Notes: generated from the sequence alone by a model not told the origin. A DNA stretch of 43,851 nt from an uncultured Synechococcus sp. (GCA_913052185.1 CAJXFG010000003.1:1-43851); one strand, 5' to 3'; counted from the first letter of the stretch, positions 1 to 11,604 are shown. Program-made: numbers and translations.

Positions 1-2
1 CT

Positions 3-1517
3 GACTGGGCTTATCAGGCTCTCAGCAACCTGATCGAGCGCTACGGCTGCGTCGCCGGTTACCCCAACGGCACCTACCGCGGTAACCGTGCAATGACCCG
101 CTTTGAAGCGGCTGCACTGCTCAACGCCTGCCTCGACCGCGTCACCGAAGTGACCGACGAGCTCAAGCGTCTGATGAAGGAGTTCGAGAAGGAACTCGCC
201 ATCGTCAAGGGCCGTGTGGACGGTCTGGAAGCTCGCGTTGGCGAACTGGAAGCAACCCAGTTCTCCACCACCACCAAGCTGGATGGCCAGGCCACATTTG
301 ACATCGGTGCTAACTCTTTTGGTGGAGACTTGTATTTAACACAGGTCAATGTTGATAGAATTAAGAAGCATTTTCCTGATACAGACGGTATTTATCTTCC
401 GACTGGCTCTGGGCCAAAGTCGAGAGATAGTAATTATCAAAAAAATGCCAGTAGCGAATTTGGTGCTACAACGTTTAACTACGATTACCAGCTCTATCTA
501 AATACTAGTTTTACTGGTAAGGACCTTTTGTCAGCGACGATTAGGTCAGGTAATTTCGGTGATGATAATGCTTTTAATGGTAACCCAACTAATCTTTCAA
601 CACTGGAGGTTGCCTCAGGGTCTGGAGATAAATTATTCATTGACAAACTCTGGTATAACTTTCCAATTGGTGAGAATTTCACAGTTTTTGTCGGACCCAA
701 TGTTGGTCAAGATGACATGATGCCAATGTGGCCCTCTGTATATCCTTCAGGTGATGGCAATACAGTTCTTGATATCCTCACTCTTAATGGAGCTCCAGGT
801 GCTTACAACAAAACTCAGGGCCCCGGTGTAGCGCTTAATTATGAAAATAATGGCTGGAACGTTGGCCTTCAGTACGTATGTGACCTTGACACCTGCACAG
901 GCAGCAATCCAAGCGATGGAGGCATTGCCGCAGACAACTCGAACGGGGTAGGAACAATTCAAATCGGCTATGAAGGAGAGCAGTGGGGATTTGCTGGCAT
1001 TTACAGCTGGCTGCAAAGTCCTTCGCTCGTTCCGTATTCAACTTCATACACGCAGTTAAGTTATGCGCAGGACATTGACATGTCCTTAAACGCATTTGGT
1101 CTTGCTGCTTACTGGCAACCCGAAGACTCTGGCTGGATCCCTGCGATTAGTGCTGGATGGGGTTTAAATACAACCAATTTTGCTGACAACAGCGCTGCTG
1201 ATGCCTATGTCTCAACCTCGCAGTCTTGGCAGATTGCTATTCATTGGGACGATGTTTTCCTCCAGGGTAATTCTGCCGGTATGGCTGTTGGGCAGGCTAC
1301 TTTTGCCACTGACCTCAAAGGTGGAGATACTCCATTTGATGGCAATTATGTGTGGGAATGGTATTACGGATTCCAGGTTACAGATAACATCACTGTGACA
1401 CCTTCGATGTTTTATCTGAGTCGCCCTCTTGGTCAACTCACTTTCGACGGGGTGGATGGAAAAGACGGAACATTTAGTCAGTTTGGCGCCCTTGTTCGTA
1501 CTACATTCACATTCTGA
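3..1517 (+). CDS. Iron-uptake/OprB-type cyanobacterial porin with SLH domain and coiled-coil (5' end outside window)
   Basis: Frame is open from base 3 (DWAYQALSNLIERYGCVAGYPNGTYRGNRAMTRFEAAALLNACLDRV = SLH domain), followed by a coiled coil (LKRLMKEFEKELAIVKGRVDGLEARVGELE) and a beta-barrel-like C-terminus ending in aromatic F (TFTF). The true start is upstream of the window. Confidence 0.9.
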   Translation, partial: DWAYQALSNLIERYGCVAGYPNGTYRGNRAMTRFEAAALLNACLDRVTEVTDELKRLMKEFEKELAIVKGRVDGLEARVGELEATQFSTTTKLDGQATFDIGANSFGGDLYLTQVNVDRIKKHFPDTDGIYLPTGSGPKSRDSNYQKNASSEFGATTFNYDYQLYLNTSFTGKDLLSATIRSGNFGDDNAFNGNPTNLSTLEVASGSGDKLFIDKLWYNFPIGENFTVFVGPNVGQDDMMPMWPSVYPSGDGNTVLDILTLNGAPGAYNKTQGPGVALNYENNGWNVGLQYVCDLDTCTGSNPSDGGIAADNSNGVGTIQIGYEGEQWGFAGIYSWLQSPSLVPYSTSYTQLSYAQDIDMSLNAFGLAAYWQPEDSGWIPAISAGWGLNTTNFADNSAADAYVSTSQSWQIAIHWDDVFLQGNSAGMAVGQATFATDLKGGDTPFDGNYVWEWYYGFQVTDNITVTPSMFYLSRPLGQLTFDGVDGKDGTFSQFGALVRTTFTF

Positions 1518-1568
1518 TTAATTGATTCATCAGGATTCATTCCTCATGGATTTAATGAGTATCCAAAG

Positions 1569-1595
1569 GCCGGCCCCGCAAGGGTCGGCTTTTTT
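1569..1595 (+). terminator. Rho-independent terminator of porin gene
   Basis: GCCGGCCC-CGCAA-GGGTCGGC stem followed by TTTTTT. Confidence 0.85.
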
Positions 1596-1650
1596 GTGAT
1601 GTGTCTTTTCCCTGTTGATGAGATTCTGGTGTGGTGCACTCCATTCACCC

Positions 1651-1965
1651 ATGAGTGATCAGACCGAGCAGACGCATCCCCTCTACGGCACCGATCGCGA
1701 CCAGGTTGATGCTTTGCTCGGGCATCAGGGGGATCCAGGACCTGAGCAGCTCACTGTGGCAGCGAGGCTTGTGATGCGATATGGAGATTTCCCTGGTGCT
1801 GATGACATCAAGCAGGACATCCAGAAGGTCGTTGCTGGATGGGGTCTTGATTCCAAAAGCCTCAATGCTCGTTGTCGGGAGATCTGGGCCAGTGGTTGGA
1901 AGCCCGGTCAGCAAATCGAGAGTGAGCTTGGTTCAGGGGCTGATGTGGCCGACCAGGACGCTTAG
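1651..1965 (+). CDS. DUF3288-like small cyanobacterial protein
   Basis: ATG at 1651 gives MSDQTEQTHPLYGTDRDQVDALLG...; resembles DUF3288 proteins. The upstream ATG at 1615 is less likely. Confidence 0.7.
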   Translation: MSDQTEQTHPLYGTDRDQVDALLGHQGDPGPEQLTVAARLVMRYGDFPGADDIKQDIQKVVAGWGLDSKSLNARCREIWASGWKPGQQIESELGSGADVADQDA

Positions 1966-2011
1966 CCCAAGTCCCACACCTTGCCCCGTCTTGTTTGTCT
2001 AGGAGTGTCCA

Positions 2012-2032
2012 CCCCGGGTGGCCCGGGGTTTT
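2012..2032 (+). terminator. Rho-independent terminator between convergent DUF3288-like gene and rpe
   Basis: CCCCGGG-TGG-CCCGGGG perfect 7-bp stem followed by TTTTGG. Confidence 0.7.
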
Positions 2033-2046
2033 GGTTTCAAGGTTGC

Positions 2047-2781
2047 TCAGGCAGGTGTGGGCAGCACTTGTCCGGCCTGGGCTTCAGTGGCGACACGTCG
2101 CAGGTCATCGCAACCCTCCTTGAGCGTGGGGTAGGCAAACATTCCGCTGCCTGCGATGAAGCAGTTGGCACCGGCTGCGCAGCACTGGGAGATGGTCCAG
2201 TTGGCTTTGATTCCACCGTCGACTTCGATATCAACATCGAGATCCCGTTCGACGATGGTCTGTCTGAGCTGGGAGATCTTGTCCAGCATCGTTGGAATGT
2301 AGGCCTGGCCACCGAAGCCAGGGTTCACGGTCATCACCAAAACGTGATCGACCATATCCAGAACGTTTTTGACCATCTCCATCGGTGTGTGGGGGTTCAT
2401 GGCCACCGAAGGACTGCCTCCCAGCTGGCGAATGCGGCCGAGGACGCGATGCAGATGAGTGTTCGCCTCAACGTGAGCAATCACCACCCCTGGTTCTCCG
2501 TTGGGCCCTTTGGTGGCTTCGACGTATTCCTCAAGCATCGTTTCGGCGTTGTACTGGCTGACCATCAACTGGGTCTCAAACTTGACGTTGCAGTACTTGC
2601 GGCACGCCTTGATCAACTCTGGACCAAAGGTGAGGTTCGGTACGAAGTTGCCGTCCATCACGTCGAATTGAATCCTGTCGACCCCCGCTGCTTCCAGATC
2701 CTTGACGCATTGCCCCATGGCAGCCCAATCCGCGGGAAGCACCGAGGGGATGATTTGAATCGGGCGATGGGGTGCGGTCAT
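2047..2781 (-). CDS. rpe: Ribulose-phosphate 3-epimerase
   Basis: MTAPHRPIQIIPSVLPADWAAMGQCVKDLEAAGVDRIQFDVMDGNFVPNLTFGP...VMTVNPGFGGQ...DVDIEVDGGI. ATG at 2781 preferred over ORF-track start 2913. Confidence 0.95.
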   Translation of the reverse strand: MTAPHRPIQIIPSVLPADWAAMGQCVKDLEAAGVDRIQFDVMDGNFVPNLTFGPELIKACRKYCNVKFETQLMVSQYNAETMLEEYVEATKGPNGEPGVVIAHVEANTHLHRVLGRIRQLGGSPSVAMNPHTPMEMVKNVLDMVDHVLVMTVNPGFGGQAYIPTMLDKISQLRQTIVERDLDVDIEVDGGIKANWTISQCCAAGANCFIAGSGMFAYPTLKEGCDDLRRVATEAQAGQVLPTPA

Positions 2782-2939
2782 GAAAGGCTTTAAATCTCGG
2801 GGGACTTTAGAGAAGCGCCATTGATCGCAAGGCTGCTCGAAGTCACTGATACAGTAAGCCGCGCTTTTGAGCGAAAAGCCCAGTGGCGCCAAGTCCTGAG
2901 AGCTGATCCTCACCGCATCTAGTTCCCCGCCGCACTCCA

Positions 2940-3944
2940 GTGGATCGCACTCTCATCCAGGAAATTCTCGAGGTCGTTGAGCAGGCGGCCATCGCCTCCG
3001 CCCGCCTCACAGGCCTCGGCAAGAAGGATGAAGCCGACGCTGCAGCCGTTGAAGCCATGCGTCAGCGCATGGGCAAGATTCAGATGCAAGGCCGGATCGT
3101 GATCGGCGAGGGCGAGCGTGATGAAGCCCCCATGCTCTACATCGGTGAAGAGGTGGGCAGCGGAACGGGTCCTGGTGTTGATTTTGCTGTTGACCCCTGC
3201 GAGGGCACCAATCTCTGCGCCAACAATCAGCGCGGCTCGATGGCTGTTCTGGCCGCTTCAGACCGTGGTGGCCTGTTCAATGCTCCCGACTTCTACATGA
3301 AGAAGCTGGCTGCACCCCCGGCCGCCAAGGGCAAGGTCGATATTCGCAAGTCCGCAACGGAAAACATCAAGATTCTCAGCGAGTGCCTCGGTATGGCCGT
3401 TGAAGAACTCACCATCGTTGTGATGGACCGCACTCGCCACAAGGATCTGATTGCAGAAATCCGCGCAACTGGTGCGCGGGTTCAGCCCATCTCCGACGGT
3501 GATGTGCAGGCTGCCATCGCCTGCGGTTTCGCCGGCACAGGCACCCACTGCCTGATGGGTATCGGTGCTGCCCCTGAAGGTGTGATCTCCGCTGCTGCCA
3601 TGCGCGCTCTCGGTGGCCATTTCCAGGGTCAGCTCGTGTACGACCCGGCCGTGGCGCAAACCAAGGAATGGGCTGACCTCACCAAGGAGGGCAACCTGGC
3701 GCGTCTGGCAGAGATGGGCATCAGCGACCCTGACAAGATCTACGAAGCTGATGAGCTCGCCTCCGGTGAGCATGTGGTGTTCGCCGGCAGCGGCATCACC
3801 GATGGTCTGCTTTTCCACGGCGTTAAGTTCGAGAAGGACTGCACCCGCACCAGCAGCCTGGTGATTAGCAACCTTGACGACACCTGCCGTTTCACCAACA
3901 CGGTTCACATCAAGGAAGGCGCACAGAGCATCGCTCTGAGCTGA
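2940..3944 (+). CDS. glpX: Class II fructose-1,6-bisphosphatase / sedoheptulose-1,7-bisphosphatase
   Basis: GTG start; [29 protein letters not shown] and [20 protein letters not shown] are GlpX-type signatures. Confidence 0.95.
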   Translation: MDRTLIQEILEVVEQAAIASARLTGLGKKDEADAAAVEAMRQRMGKIQMQGRIVIGEGERDEAPMLYIGEEVGSGTGPGVDFAVDPCEGTNLCANNQRGSMAVLAASDRGGLFNAPDFYMKKLAAPPAAKGKVDIRKSATENIKILSECLGMAVEELTIVVMDRTRHKDLIAEIRATGARVQPISDGDVQAAIACGFAGTGTHCLMGIGAAPEGVISAAAMRALGGHFQGQLVYDPAVAQTKEWADLTKEGNLARLAEMGISDPDKIYEADELASGEHVVFAGSGITDGLLFHGVKFEKDCTRTSSLVISNLDDTCRFTNTVHIKEGAQSIALS

Positions 3945-3975
3945 CTTTCTTTTTCAAGCAGCGAGGGTTTTCTCC

Positions 3976-5289
3976 ATGCACATCGCCGTTGTCGGCCTCA
4001 GTCATCGAACGGCACCGGTCGAAGTGCGCGAAAAGCTCAGCATCCCTGAGCAGACCATGGAGGAATCCCTGCAGAACCTGCGGGGCCATGATCAGGTGCT
4101 TGAGGCCTCCATCCTCAGCACCTGCAATCGTCTGGAGATCTATACGCTCGTTCGTAATCCTGAGCTGGGAATTTCAGCTGTCAGGGAGTTTCTCAGCGGC
4201 CATTCCGGCCTGGATACCGGAGATCTCAAGCCGCACCTGTTCACCTTCCATCATGAGGATGCCGTTGCCCACCTGATGCGGGTTGCCGCCGGGCTGGACA
4301 GCCTGGTGCTTGGCGAGGGGCAGATCCTGTCCCAGGTCAAGAAAATGATGCGCCTGGGTCAGGAGCACAAATCGCTCGGTCCGATCCTCAACCGTTTGCT
4401 CACCCAGGCTGTGAGCACAGGAAAAAGAGTTCGCAGCGAAACCAACCTGGGCACCGGAGCCGTTTCCATCAGCTCTGCAGCCGTTGAACTTGCCCAGCTC
4501 AAGCTGGGGCAGAGCCGAGGTCTGGACGATCTCGTCACTCTTGAAGATGAGCAGGTGGCCGTCGTCGGCGCCGGCCGGATGAGTCGTCTGCTGCTTCAGC
4601 ATCTGAAAGCCAAGGGCGCCTCAGGCGTTGTTGTTCTGAACCGCACGGTCAGCCGAGCTCAGGCACTCGCCGCCGACTTCCCGGATCTGCCTGTGCAGTG
4701 TCGTCCTCTCGAGGATCTTGATCACTGCCTGAGCACCTGTTCGCTGGTCTTCACCAGCACGGCATCGGATGATCCGATTATCGATGCCAGCCGACTTCAG
4801 CAGTTGAATCGTCGCAGTTCACTGCGACTGGTCGATATCGGTGTCCCCCGCAATATTGCTGCGGATGTGGAAGGAATCAGCGGTGTTGAGGCTTTTGACG
4901 TTGATGATCTCAAGGAGGTTGTTGAACGCAATCAGGAAGCTCGGCAGCAGGTCGCTCGAGAAGCTCAGGGGCTCTTGGATGATGAAGCCAGGCTTTTCCT
5001 GGAATGGTGGGACAGCCTGGAGGCGGTGCCCACCATCAACAAGCTGCGGTCTTCGCTGGAGTCGATCCGCTCCGAGGAACTGCAGAAGGCTCTCAGTCGC
5101 ATGGGGCCGGATTTCTCGGCCCGTGAGCGCAAGGTGGTTGAGGCTCTCAGCAAGGGCATCATCAACAAAATTCTGCATACCCCTGTGACCTCACTGCGCG
5201 CTCCTCAGCAGCGGAGTGAACGGCAGAACGCCCTGAATGTGGTGGAGCGACTGTTTGATCTTGTGCAGGACGACGAACAGGATCGTTGA
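3976..5289 (+). CDS. hemA: Glutamyl-tRNA reductase
   Basis: MHIAVVGLSHRTAPVEVREKLSI...ILSTCNRLEIY...LVLGEGQILSQVK. Confidence 0.97.
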   Translation: MHIAVVGLSHRTAPVEVREKLSIPEQTMEESLQNLRGHDQVLEASILSTCNRLEIYTLVRNPELGISAVREFLSGHSGLDTGDLKPHLFTFHHEDAVAHLMRVAAGLDSLVLGEGQILSQVKKMMRLGQEHKSLGPILNRLLTQAVSTGKRVRSETNLGTGAVSISSAAVELAQLKLGQSRGLDDLVTLEDEQVAVVGAGRMSRLLLQHLKAKGASGVVVLNRTVSRAQALAADFPDLPVQCRPLEDLDHCLSTCSLVFTSTASDDPIIDASRLQQLNRRSSLRLVDIGVPRNIAADVEGISGVEAFDVDDLKEVVERNQEARQQVAREAQGLLDDEARLFLEWWDSLEAVPTINKLRSSLESIRSEELQKALSRMGPDFSARERKVVEALSKGIINKILHTPVTSLRAPQQRSERQNALNVVERLFDLVQDDEQDR

Positions 5290-5419
5290 GACATTCCGGC
5301 GCTCAAGTTCCCTGTCTAAAACTGATTCCCAGCAGTCTTGTCGGATCTGTCCCAAGCATCGGTTTTGAGCACCCAAAGTCCGGTAGGTTTGCCCGGCAAA
5401 GCCGATCTGCGGGGGCGGC

Positions 5420-6715
5420 ATGAAGCGTGTTCTGGCCATCATTCTCGGGGGAGGAGCGGGAACGCGTCTGTATCCCCTCACCAAGATGCGGGCCAAGCCC
5501 GCTGTGCCTCTGGCGGGCAAATACCGACTGATCGATATTCCGATCAGCAACTGCATCAACTCCGACATCAACAAGATGTACGTGATGACGCAGTTCAACA
5601 GCGCGTCGTTGAATCGTCACCTGAGTCAAACCTTCAATCTCAGCAATTCCTTCGGTGGCGGATTCGTCGAGGTTCTTGCAGCCCAGCAGACTCCCGACAG
5701 CCCTTCCTGGTTCGAAGGAACTGCTGATGCTGTTCGGAAATACCAGTGGCTGTTCCAGGAATGGGATGTGGATGAATATCTGATCCTTTCGGGCGATCAG
5801 CTGTATCGCATGGATTACAGCCGTTTCATCGAGCACCATCGCCGCACCGGTGCTGATCTCACCGTTGCCGCCTTGCCGGTGGATGCCAAACAGGCTGAAT
5901 CCTTTGGTCTGATGCGGACCGACGGAGATGGCAACATCCAGGAATTCCGTGAAAAGCCGAAAGGTGATTCCCTGCGTGAGATGGCAGTGGATACCTCACG
6001 CTTCGGGCTCAGTTCCGAATCTGCCCAGGAGCGTCCCTATCTGGCATCGATGGGGATCTATGTGTTCAGTCGTCAGACGCTGTTTGATCTGCTGGATGGA
6101 AACACCGATCACAAGGATTTCGGCAAAGAGGTGATTCCCGCATCGTTGTCCCGTGGAGACAAGCTCCAGAGCTACGTCTTTGATGACTACTGGGAGGACA
6201 TCGGCACGATCGGGGCGTTCTATGAGGCCAATCTCGCGCTGACGCAACAGCCAAAGCCGCCATTCAGCTTCTACGACGAGAAATTCCCGATCTACACAAG
6301 GCCTCGTTATCTGCCCCCAAGCAAATTGGTGGATGCGCAGATCACCAACTCGATCATTGGTGAGGGATCAATCCTCAAATCCTGCAGCGTGCATCACTGT
6401 GTTCTGGGTGTTCGCAGCCGGCTTGAGTCCGATGTGGTGATTCAGGACACCCTTGTGATGGGTGCTGATTTCTTTGAGTCAAGTGAAGAGCGTGCCGTGC
6501 TGAAGGAGCGTGGTGGCATCCCTCTTGGAGTCGGTCAGGGCACAACGGTGAAGAGGGCCATCCTCGATAAGAACGCTCGCATCGGTTCCAATGTCACGAT
6601 CGTGAACAAGGACCACGTCGAAGAAGCTGATCGCGCTGAACATGGCTTCTACATCCGCAACGGAATCGTGGTTGTCGTCAAGAACGCATCGATTCCCGAT
6701 GGAAGTGTGATCTGA
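5420..6715 (+). CDS. glgC: Glucose-1-phosphate adenylyltransferase (ADP-glucose pyrophosphorylase)
   Basis: [48 protein letters not shown]...[18 protein letters not shown]. Confidence 0.97.
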   Translation: MKRVLAIILGGGAGTRLYPLTKMRAKPAVPLAGKYRLIDIPISNCINSDINKMYVMTQFNSASLNRHLSQTFNLSNSFGGGFVEVLAAQQTPDSPSWFEGTADAVRKYQWLFQEWDVDEYLILSGDQLYRMDYSRFIEHHRRTGADLTVAALPVDAKQAESFGLMRTDGDGNIQEFREKPKGDSLREMAVDTSRFGLSSESAQERPYLASMGIYVFSRQTLFDLLDGNTDHKDFGKEVIPASLSRGDKLQSYVFDDYWEDIGTIGAFYEANLALTQQPKPPFSFYDEKFPIYTRPRYLPPSKLVDAQITNSIIGEGSILKSCSVHHCVLGVRSRLESDVVIQDTLVMGADFFESSEERAVLKERGGIPLGVGQGTTVKRAILDKNARIGSNVTIVNKDHVEEADRAEHGFYIRNGIVVVVKNASIPDGSVI

Positions 6716-6735
6716 TCGTTCATTCCTGACAGAGA

Positions 6736-6795
6736 TGGACCATGTTGCAGCCGACTTCGGTTGCCGTGGTCACACTGTCTGCAGTGAATGGTCCA
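6736..6795 (+). promoter_or_regulatory. Candidate structured 5'-leader (three-way junction) upstream of gnd
   Basis: Outer 8-bp stem TGGACCAT (6736-6743)/ATGGTCCA (6788-6795) enclosing two hairpins: GCAGCCG-ACTT-CGGTTGC (6747-6764) and CACTG-TCTG-CAGTG (6773-6786). Confidence 0.4.
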
Positions 6796-6802
6796 CCTGC
6801 GC

Positions 6803-8221
6803 ATGTCCAAGTCCCACTTCGGACTGATTGGTCTCGGCGTGATGGGGGAGAACCTTGTCCTCAACGCTGAGCGAAACGGTTTTTCGAGCGTCGTCTACAA
6901 CCGTACCTATTCCAAGACGGAAGAATTCATGGCCGGTCGTGGGGCTGGCAAAAACATTCAGGGCGCGACGGACCTCCAGGATTTCGTCAACAAACTGGAG
7001 CGTCCCCGACGCATCCTGATGATGGTGAAGGCGGGCGGACCTGTGGATGCTGTGATTGAACAGATTTCGCCTTATTTGGATGAAGGAGACCTGTTGATTG
7101 ACGGAGGCAACTCCGAATATCACGACACCGAACGACGCGTCGCCGAGCTTGAAAGTAAGCGTTTTGGATTCATCGGGATGGGTGTCTCCGGTGGAGCCAA
7201 AGGTGCTCTTGAAGGCCCGAGCATGATGCCGGGAGGCACAAAGGCCTCCTACGACGCGATCGAGAGCCTGGTTTGCAAGATGGCGGCCCAGGTTGAGGAT
7301 GGTCCCTGTGTCACCTACATCGGGCCTGGAGGGTCAGGTCACTTTGTGAAGACCGTGCACAACGGCATCGAATACGGCATTGAACAGATCCTGGCTGAGG
7401 GGTACGACCTGATGAAACGGGTCGGAGGTATGAGCAGCCTCGAGATGGCTGATGTGTTCGCCCACTGGAACAGCACCGAGGAACTCTCCTCCTACCTCGT
7501 TGAGATCACCGAGGTCTGTCTGCGCACCATGGATCCGGATGACGGCACACCACTTGTTGAGAAGATCCAGGACAAGGCCGGTCAGAAGGGAACCGGCCTC
7601 TGGACAGTGGTCAGCGCGCTGCAGATGGGGGCCTCGGTGCCCACCATCTATGCGGCTCTGAATGGACGTGTGATGAGCTCCATGAAAGACCAGCGGATCA
7701 GAGCCGAGTCAATCCTGAGCGGACCCTCCATCCAGTCGTTCGATATGGGGGCACCGGCCGATGGCATGGCCCCTCTGATGGATGCCATGGTTCTGGCCTG
7801 CATGGCCAGTTATGCCCAGGGAATGGAGCTGCTTCGCATCGCCTCCGCTGAGCACAACTACAACCTCAACATGCCCTCGATCGCCCAGATCTGGAAAGGA
7901 GGCTGCATCATCCGTGCTCGCTTGCTCAAGCGCATCCAGGATGCCTTCAATGCCGATCCACAGCTGGCGAATCTGTTGATTGATCCGTGGTTCGCCGATC
8001 AGGTCAACCGTCGTCTACCCGGACTGGCCAAGGTGGTCGCCGGTGCCGCCGCAGCGGGGATCCCCGTGCCCTGCCTCAGCAGCACACTCGACTACATCAA
8101 CAGCTACCGCAGCGCTCGTCTTCCCCAGAACCTTGTGCAGGCCATGCGTGACTGTTTCGGCTCCCACACCTACGAGCGCGTCGACAAAGACGGCACCTTC
8201 CACACCGAGTGGCTCAGCTGA
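6803..8221 (+). CDS. gnd: 6-phosphogluconate dehydrogenase (decarboxylating)
   Basis: MSKSHFGLIGLGVMGENLVLNAERNGF...MGVSGGAKGALEGPSMMPGG...HNGIEYG. ATG at 6788 is an alternative start. Confidence 0.96.
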   Translation: MSKSHFGLIGLGVMGENLVLNAERNGFSSVVYNRTYSKTEEFMAGRGAGKNIQGATDLQDFVNKLERPRRILMMVKAGGPVDAVIEQISPYLDEGDLLIDGGNSEYHDTERRVAELESKRFGFIGMGVSGGAKGALEGPSMMPGGTKASYDAIESLVCKMAAQVEDGPCVTYIGPGGSGHFVKTVHNGIEYGIEQILAEGYDLMKRVGGMSSLEMADVFAHWNSTEELSSYLVEITEVCLRTMDPDDGTPLVEKIQDKAGQKGTGLWTVVSALQMGASVPTIYAALNGRVMSSMKDQRIRAESILSGPSIQSFDMGAPADGMAPLMDAMVLACMASYAQGMELLRIASAEHNYNLNMPSIAQIWKGGCIIRARLLKRIQDAFNADPQLANLLIDPWFADQVNRRLPGLAKVVAGAAAAGIPVPCLSSTLDYINSYRSARLPQNLVQAMRDCFGSHTYERVDKDGTFHTEWLS

Positions 8222-8231
8222 GGAACGCGTG

Positions 8232-8948
8232 ATGAGTTCCTATCGCATCGAAACAACACCTTCAACGCAGGATCTGGCACGTCGAGCCGCCGAGCACATC
8301 GGAGCAGCGATCGATCTGGCCCTGGATCAGCGGGACCGTGCTCAGATTGCTTTGTCGGGAGGCACCACTCCTGCGCTGGCCTATGCCTTGCTGGGGCAGG
8401 AACATCTTCCCTGGGACCGGGTTGATGTGTTCCTTGGTGATGAGCGATGGGTTGCCGCCGATGATGATTCCAGCAACGCGCGCATGTTGCGCAACACCTT
8501 GCTCAAGAGGGATCAGCCCGGAGCCCGTGCCTGCTTCCATCCCGTACCCACCATCGAACTGGTGTCTCCGGAAGCCAGTGCTGAGGCTTTCGCCGAACTG
8601 TTGGTGAACGTCTGTCAGGGCGAACCCCCCGTGTTCGATTTCATGCTTCTCGGCCTTGGTGATGACGGCCACACAGCCTCTCTCTTCCCTGGAACCGAGG
8701 CTCCGTCTGTTCAGGACCGCTGGACCACCATTGGCCGGGGCAAAGGCCTTGAGCGAATCACACTGACGGCACCTGTGCTCAGCGCTGCACGACAGGTGGT
8801 GTTTCTTGTGAGCGGAGAAGCCAAACACCAGGCGCTTTCACGACTGATCGATCCTGCCGAATCTCCCGAACGCACACCTGCCAAGCTGGTTCAACCGGGT
8901 TCCGAAATTCTCGTGCTCGCCGATCAGGCTGCTTCTCAAGGTCTTTGA
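8232..8948 (+). CDS. pgl: 6-phosphogluconolactonase
   Basis: MSSYRIETTPSTQDLARRAAEHIG...IALSGGTTPALAY...VDVFLGDERWV...LGLGDDGHTASLFPGT. The ORF-track start at 7980 overlaps gnd; ATG at 8232 preferred. Confidence 0.95.
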   Translation: MSSYRIETTPSTQDLARRAAEHIGAAIDLALDQRDRAQIALSGGTTPALAYALLGQEHLPWDRVDVFLGDERWVAADDDSSNARMLRNTLLKRDQPGARACFHPVPTIELVSPEASAEAFAELLVNVCQGEPPVFDFMLLGLGDDGHTASLFPGTEAPSVQDRWTTIGRGKGLERITLTAPVLSAARQVVFLVSGEAKHQALSRLIDPAESPERTPAKLVQPGSEILVLADQAASQGL

Positions 8949-9517
8949 CGACACCTCCCCATCAACCTCCTCCGGACATTCGCGTGATCGCCGCCGGCGA
9001 TTCTTTTCGTGAATGGGCCAGCCTCAACGACACCATCATGGGCGGCTCCAGCAGCGCAGGCTGCCGGTTGAGTGACCAGGGCCTTGTCCTCGAAGGCGAG
9101 GTGGTGAGTGAGGGAGGCGGGTTCGTCAGCTGTCGTTCACCGGTTTATCGCCCGCCGTTGGATCTCAGCTCCAAGACAGGTCTGCGTCTGACCCTGGATG
9201 GGGAAGGGCGCAGCTTCAAGTTCGCGGTGGCCTGTCATGACGGAGTGTTCGGTCTCACCGAGCTGATCCCTGGCGGCTTGCGTTGGGTCACGACTGTCGC
9301 CACCGAGTCCACCGACACCACGGTTGTGGAGATTCCGTTCGCCCGGCTTCAGCCTGTGGTGCGTGCGAAACCTGTCAGTCTTCCGGTTCGCTTTGATCCT
9401 GCCTGCATTACCCGGCTTCAGTTGCTGCATTCACGATTCGGTGACGACGGTGCGCCGAACCCCGGCTACCGAGCCGGTGCCATCAAGCTGCTGATCCGCT
9501 CGATTGAAGCGTTCTGA
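8945..9517 (+). CDS. CIA30-family (NADH:ubiquinone oxidoreductase intermediate-associated protein 30-like) protein
   Basis: REWASLNDTIMGGSSSAGCRLSDQGLVLEGEVVSEGGGFVSCRSP resembles the CIA30 domain. TTG start overlaps the pgl stop. Confidence 0.75.
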   Translation: MTTPPHQPPPDIRVIAAGDSFREWASLNDTIMGGSSSAGCRLSDQGLVLEGEVVSEGGGFVSCRSPVYRPPLDLSSKTGLRLTLDGEGRSFKFAVACHDGVFGLTELIPGGLRWVTTVATESTDTTVVEIPFARLQPVVRAKPVSLPVRFDPACITRLQLLHSRFGDDGAPNPGYRAGAIKLLIRSIEAF

Positions 9518-9518
9518 A

Positions 9519-9881
9519 ATGAGTGCATGCTCCGCGCTTGAGACGTTGATCGCCTCGGCGGCGGATCTCTGTCGCAAGCCTTTTCATCACGCCGTTCTGT
9601 CTGCCGACGATGCAACGCTCGACGACTACCGCGGACGGATTGAGTGTCGTGATGGCGATGGGCAGCGCCTCGATGAACTCGATCTCGAGCTGGAGGTGTA
9701 TCGCAGTGGTGTGGATCTGAACCTCACCCTTGCCTGGGTTGATCAACCGACCAGACCGATCCTCTGGCACGGTCAGCACCCGGTGTGGATGGATGGTGAA
9801 ACCGGCAAACGCTGCTCAGCTCCTGCCGATGGAGCACCTCTTGAGGCCCTGGCGAGGCGGCTCAGGGCTCTGCTGGCCTGA
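9519..9881 (+). CDS. Hypothetical cyanobacterial protein
   Basis: ATG at 9519 two bases after the CIA30 stop; MSACSALETLIASAADLCRKPFHHAVLSADDATLDDYRGRIECRDGDGQRL... Confidence 0.6.
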   Translation: MSACSALETLIASAADLCRKPFHHAVLSADDATLDDYRGRIECRDGDGQRLDELDLELEVYRSGVDLNLTLAWVDQPTRPILWHGQHPVWMDGETGKRCSAPADGAPLEALARRLRALLA

Positions 9882-11552
<1,671 letters not shown>

Positions 11553-11604
11553 GAAGGTTCTCGCGTTGCGGCGAATGACTTCCGTCAACCTACCGGCCGC
11601 TCTG

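Noticed and set aside
1981-2793. 270-aa plus-strand ORF opposite rpe
   Set aside because: Shadow ORF of a clearly conserved gene; the His/Val-rich translation has no recognisable domain.
3258-3908. 216-aa minus-strand ORF opposite glpX
   Set aside because: Antisense shadow ORF caused by codon bias in glpX; no domain seen.
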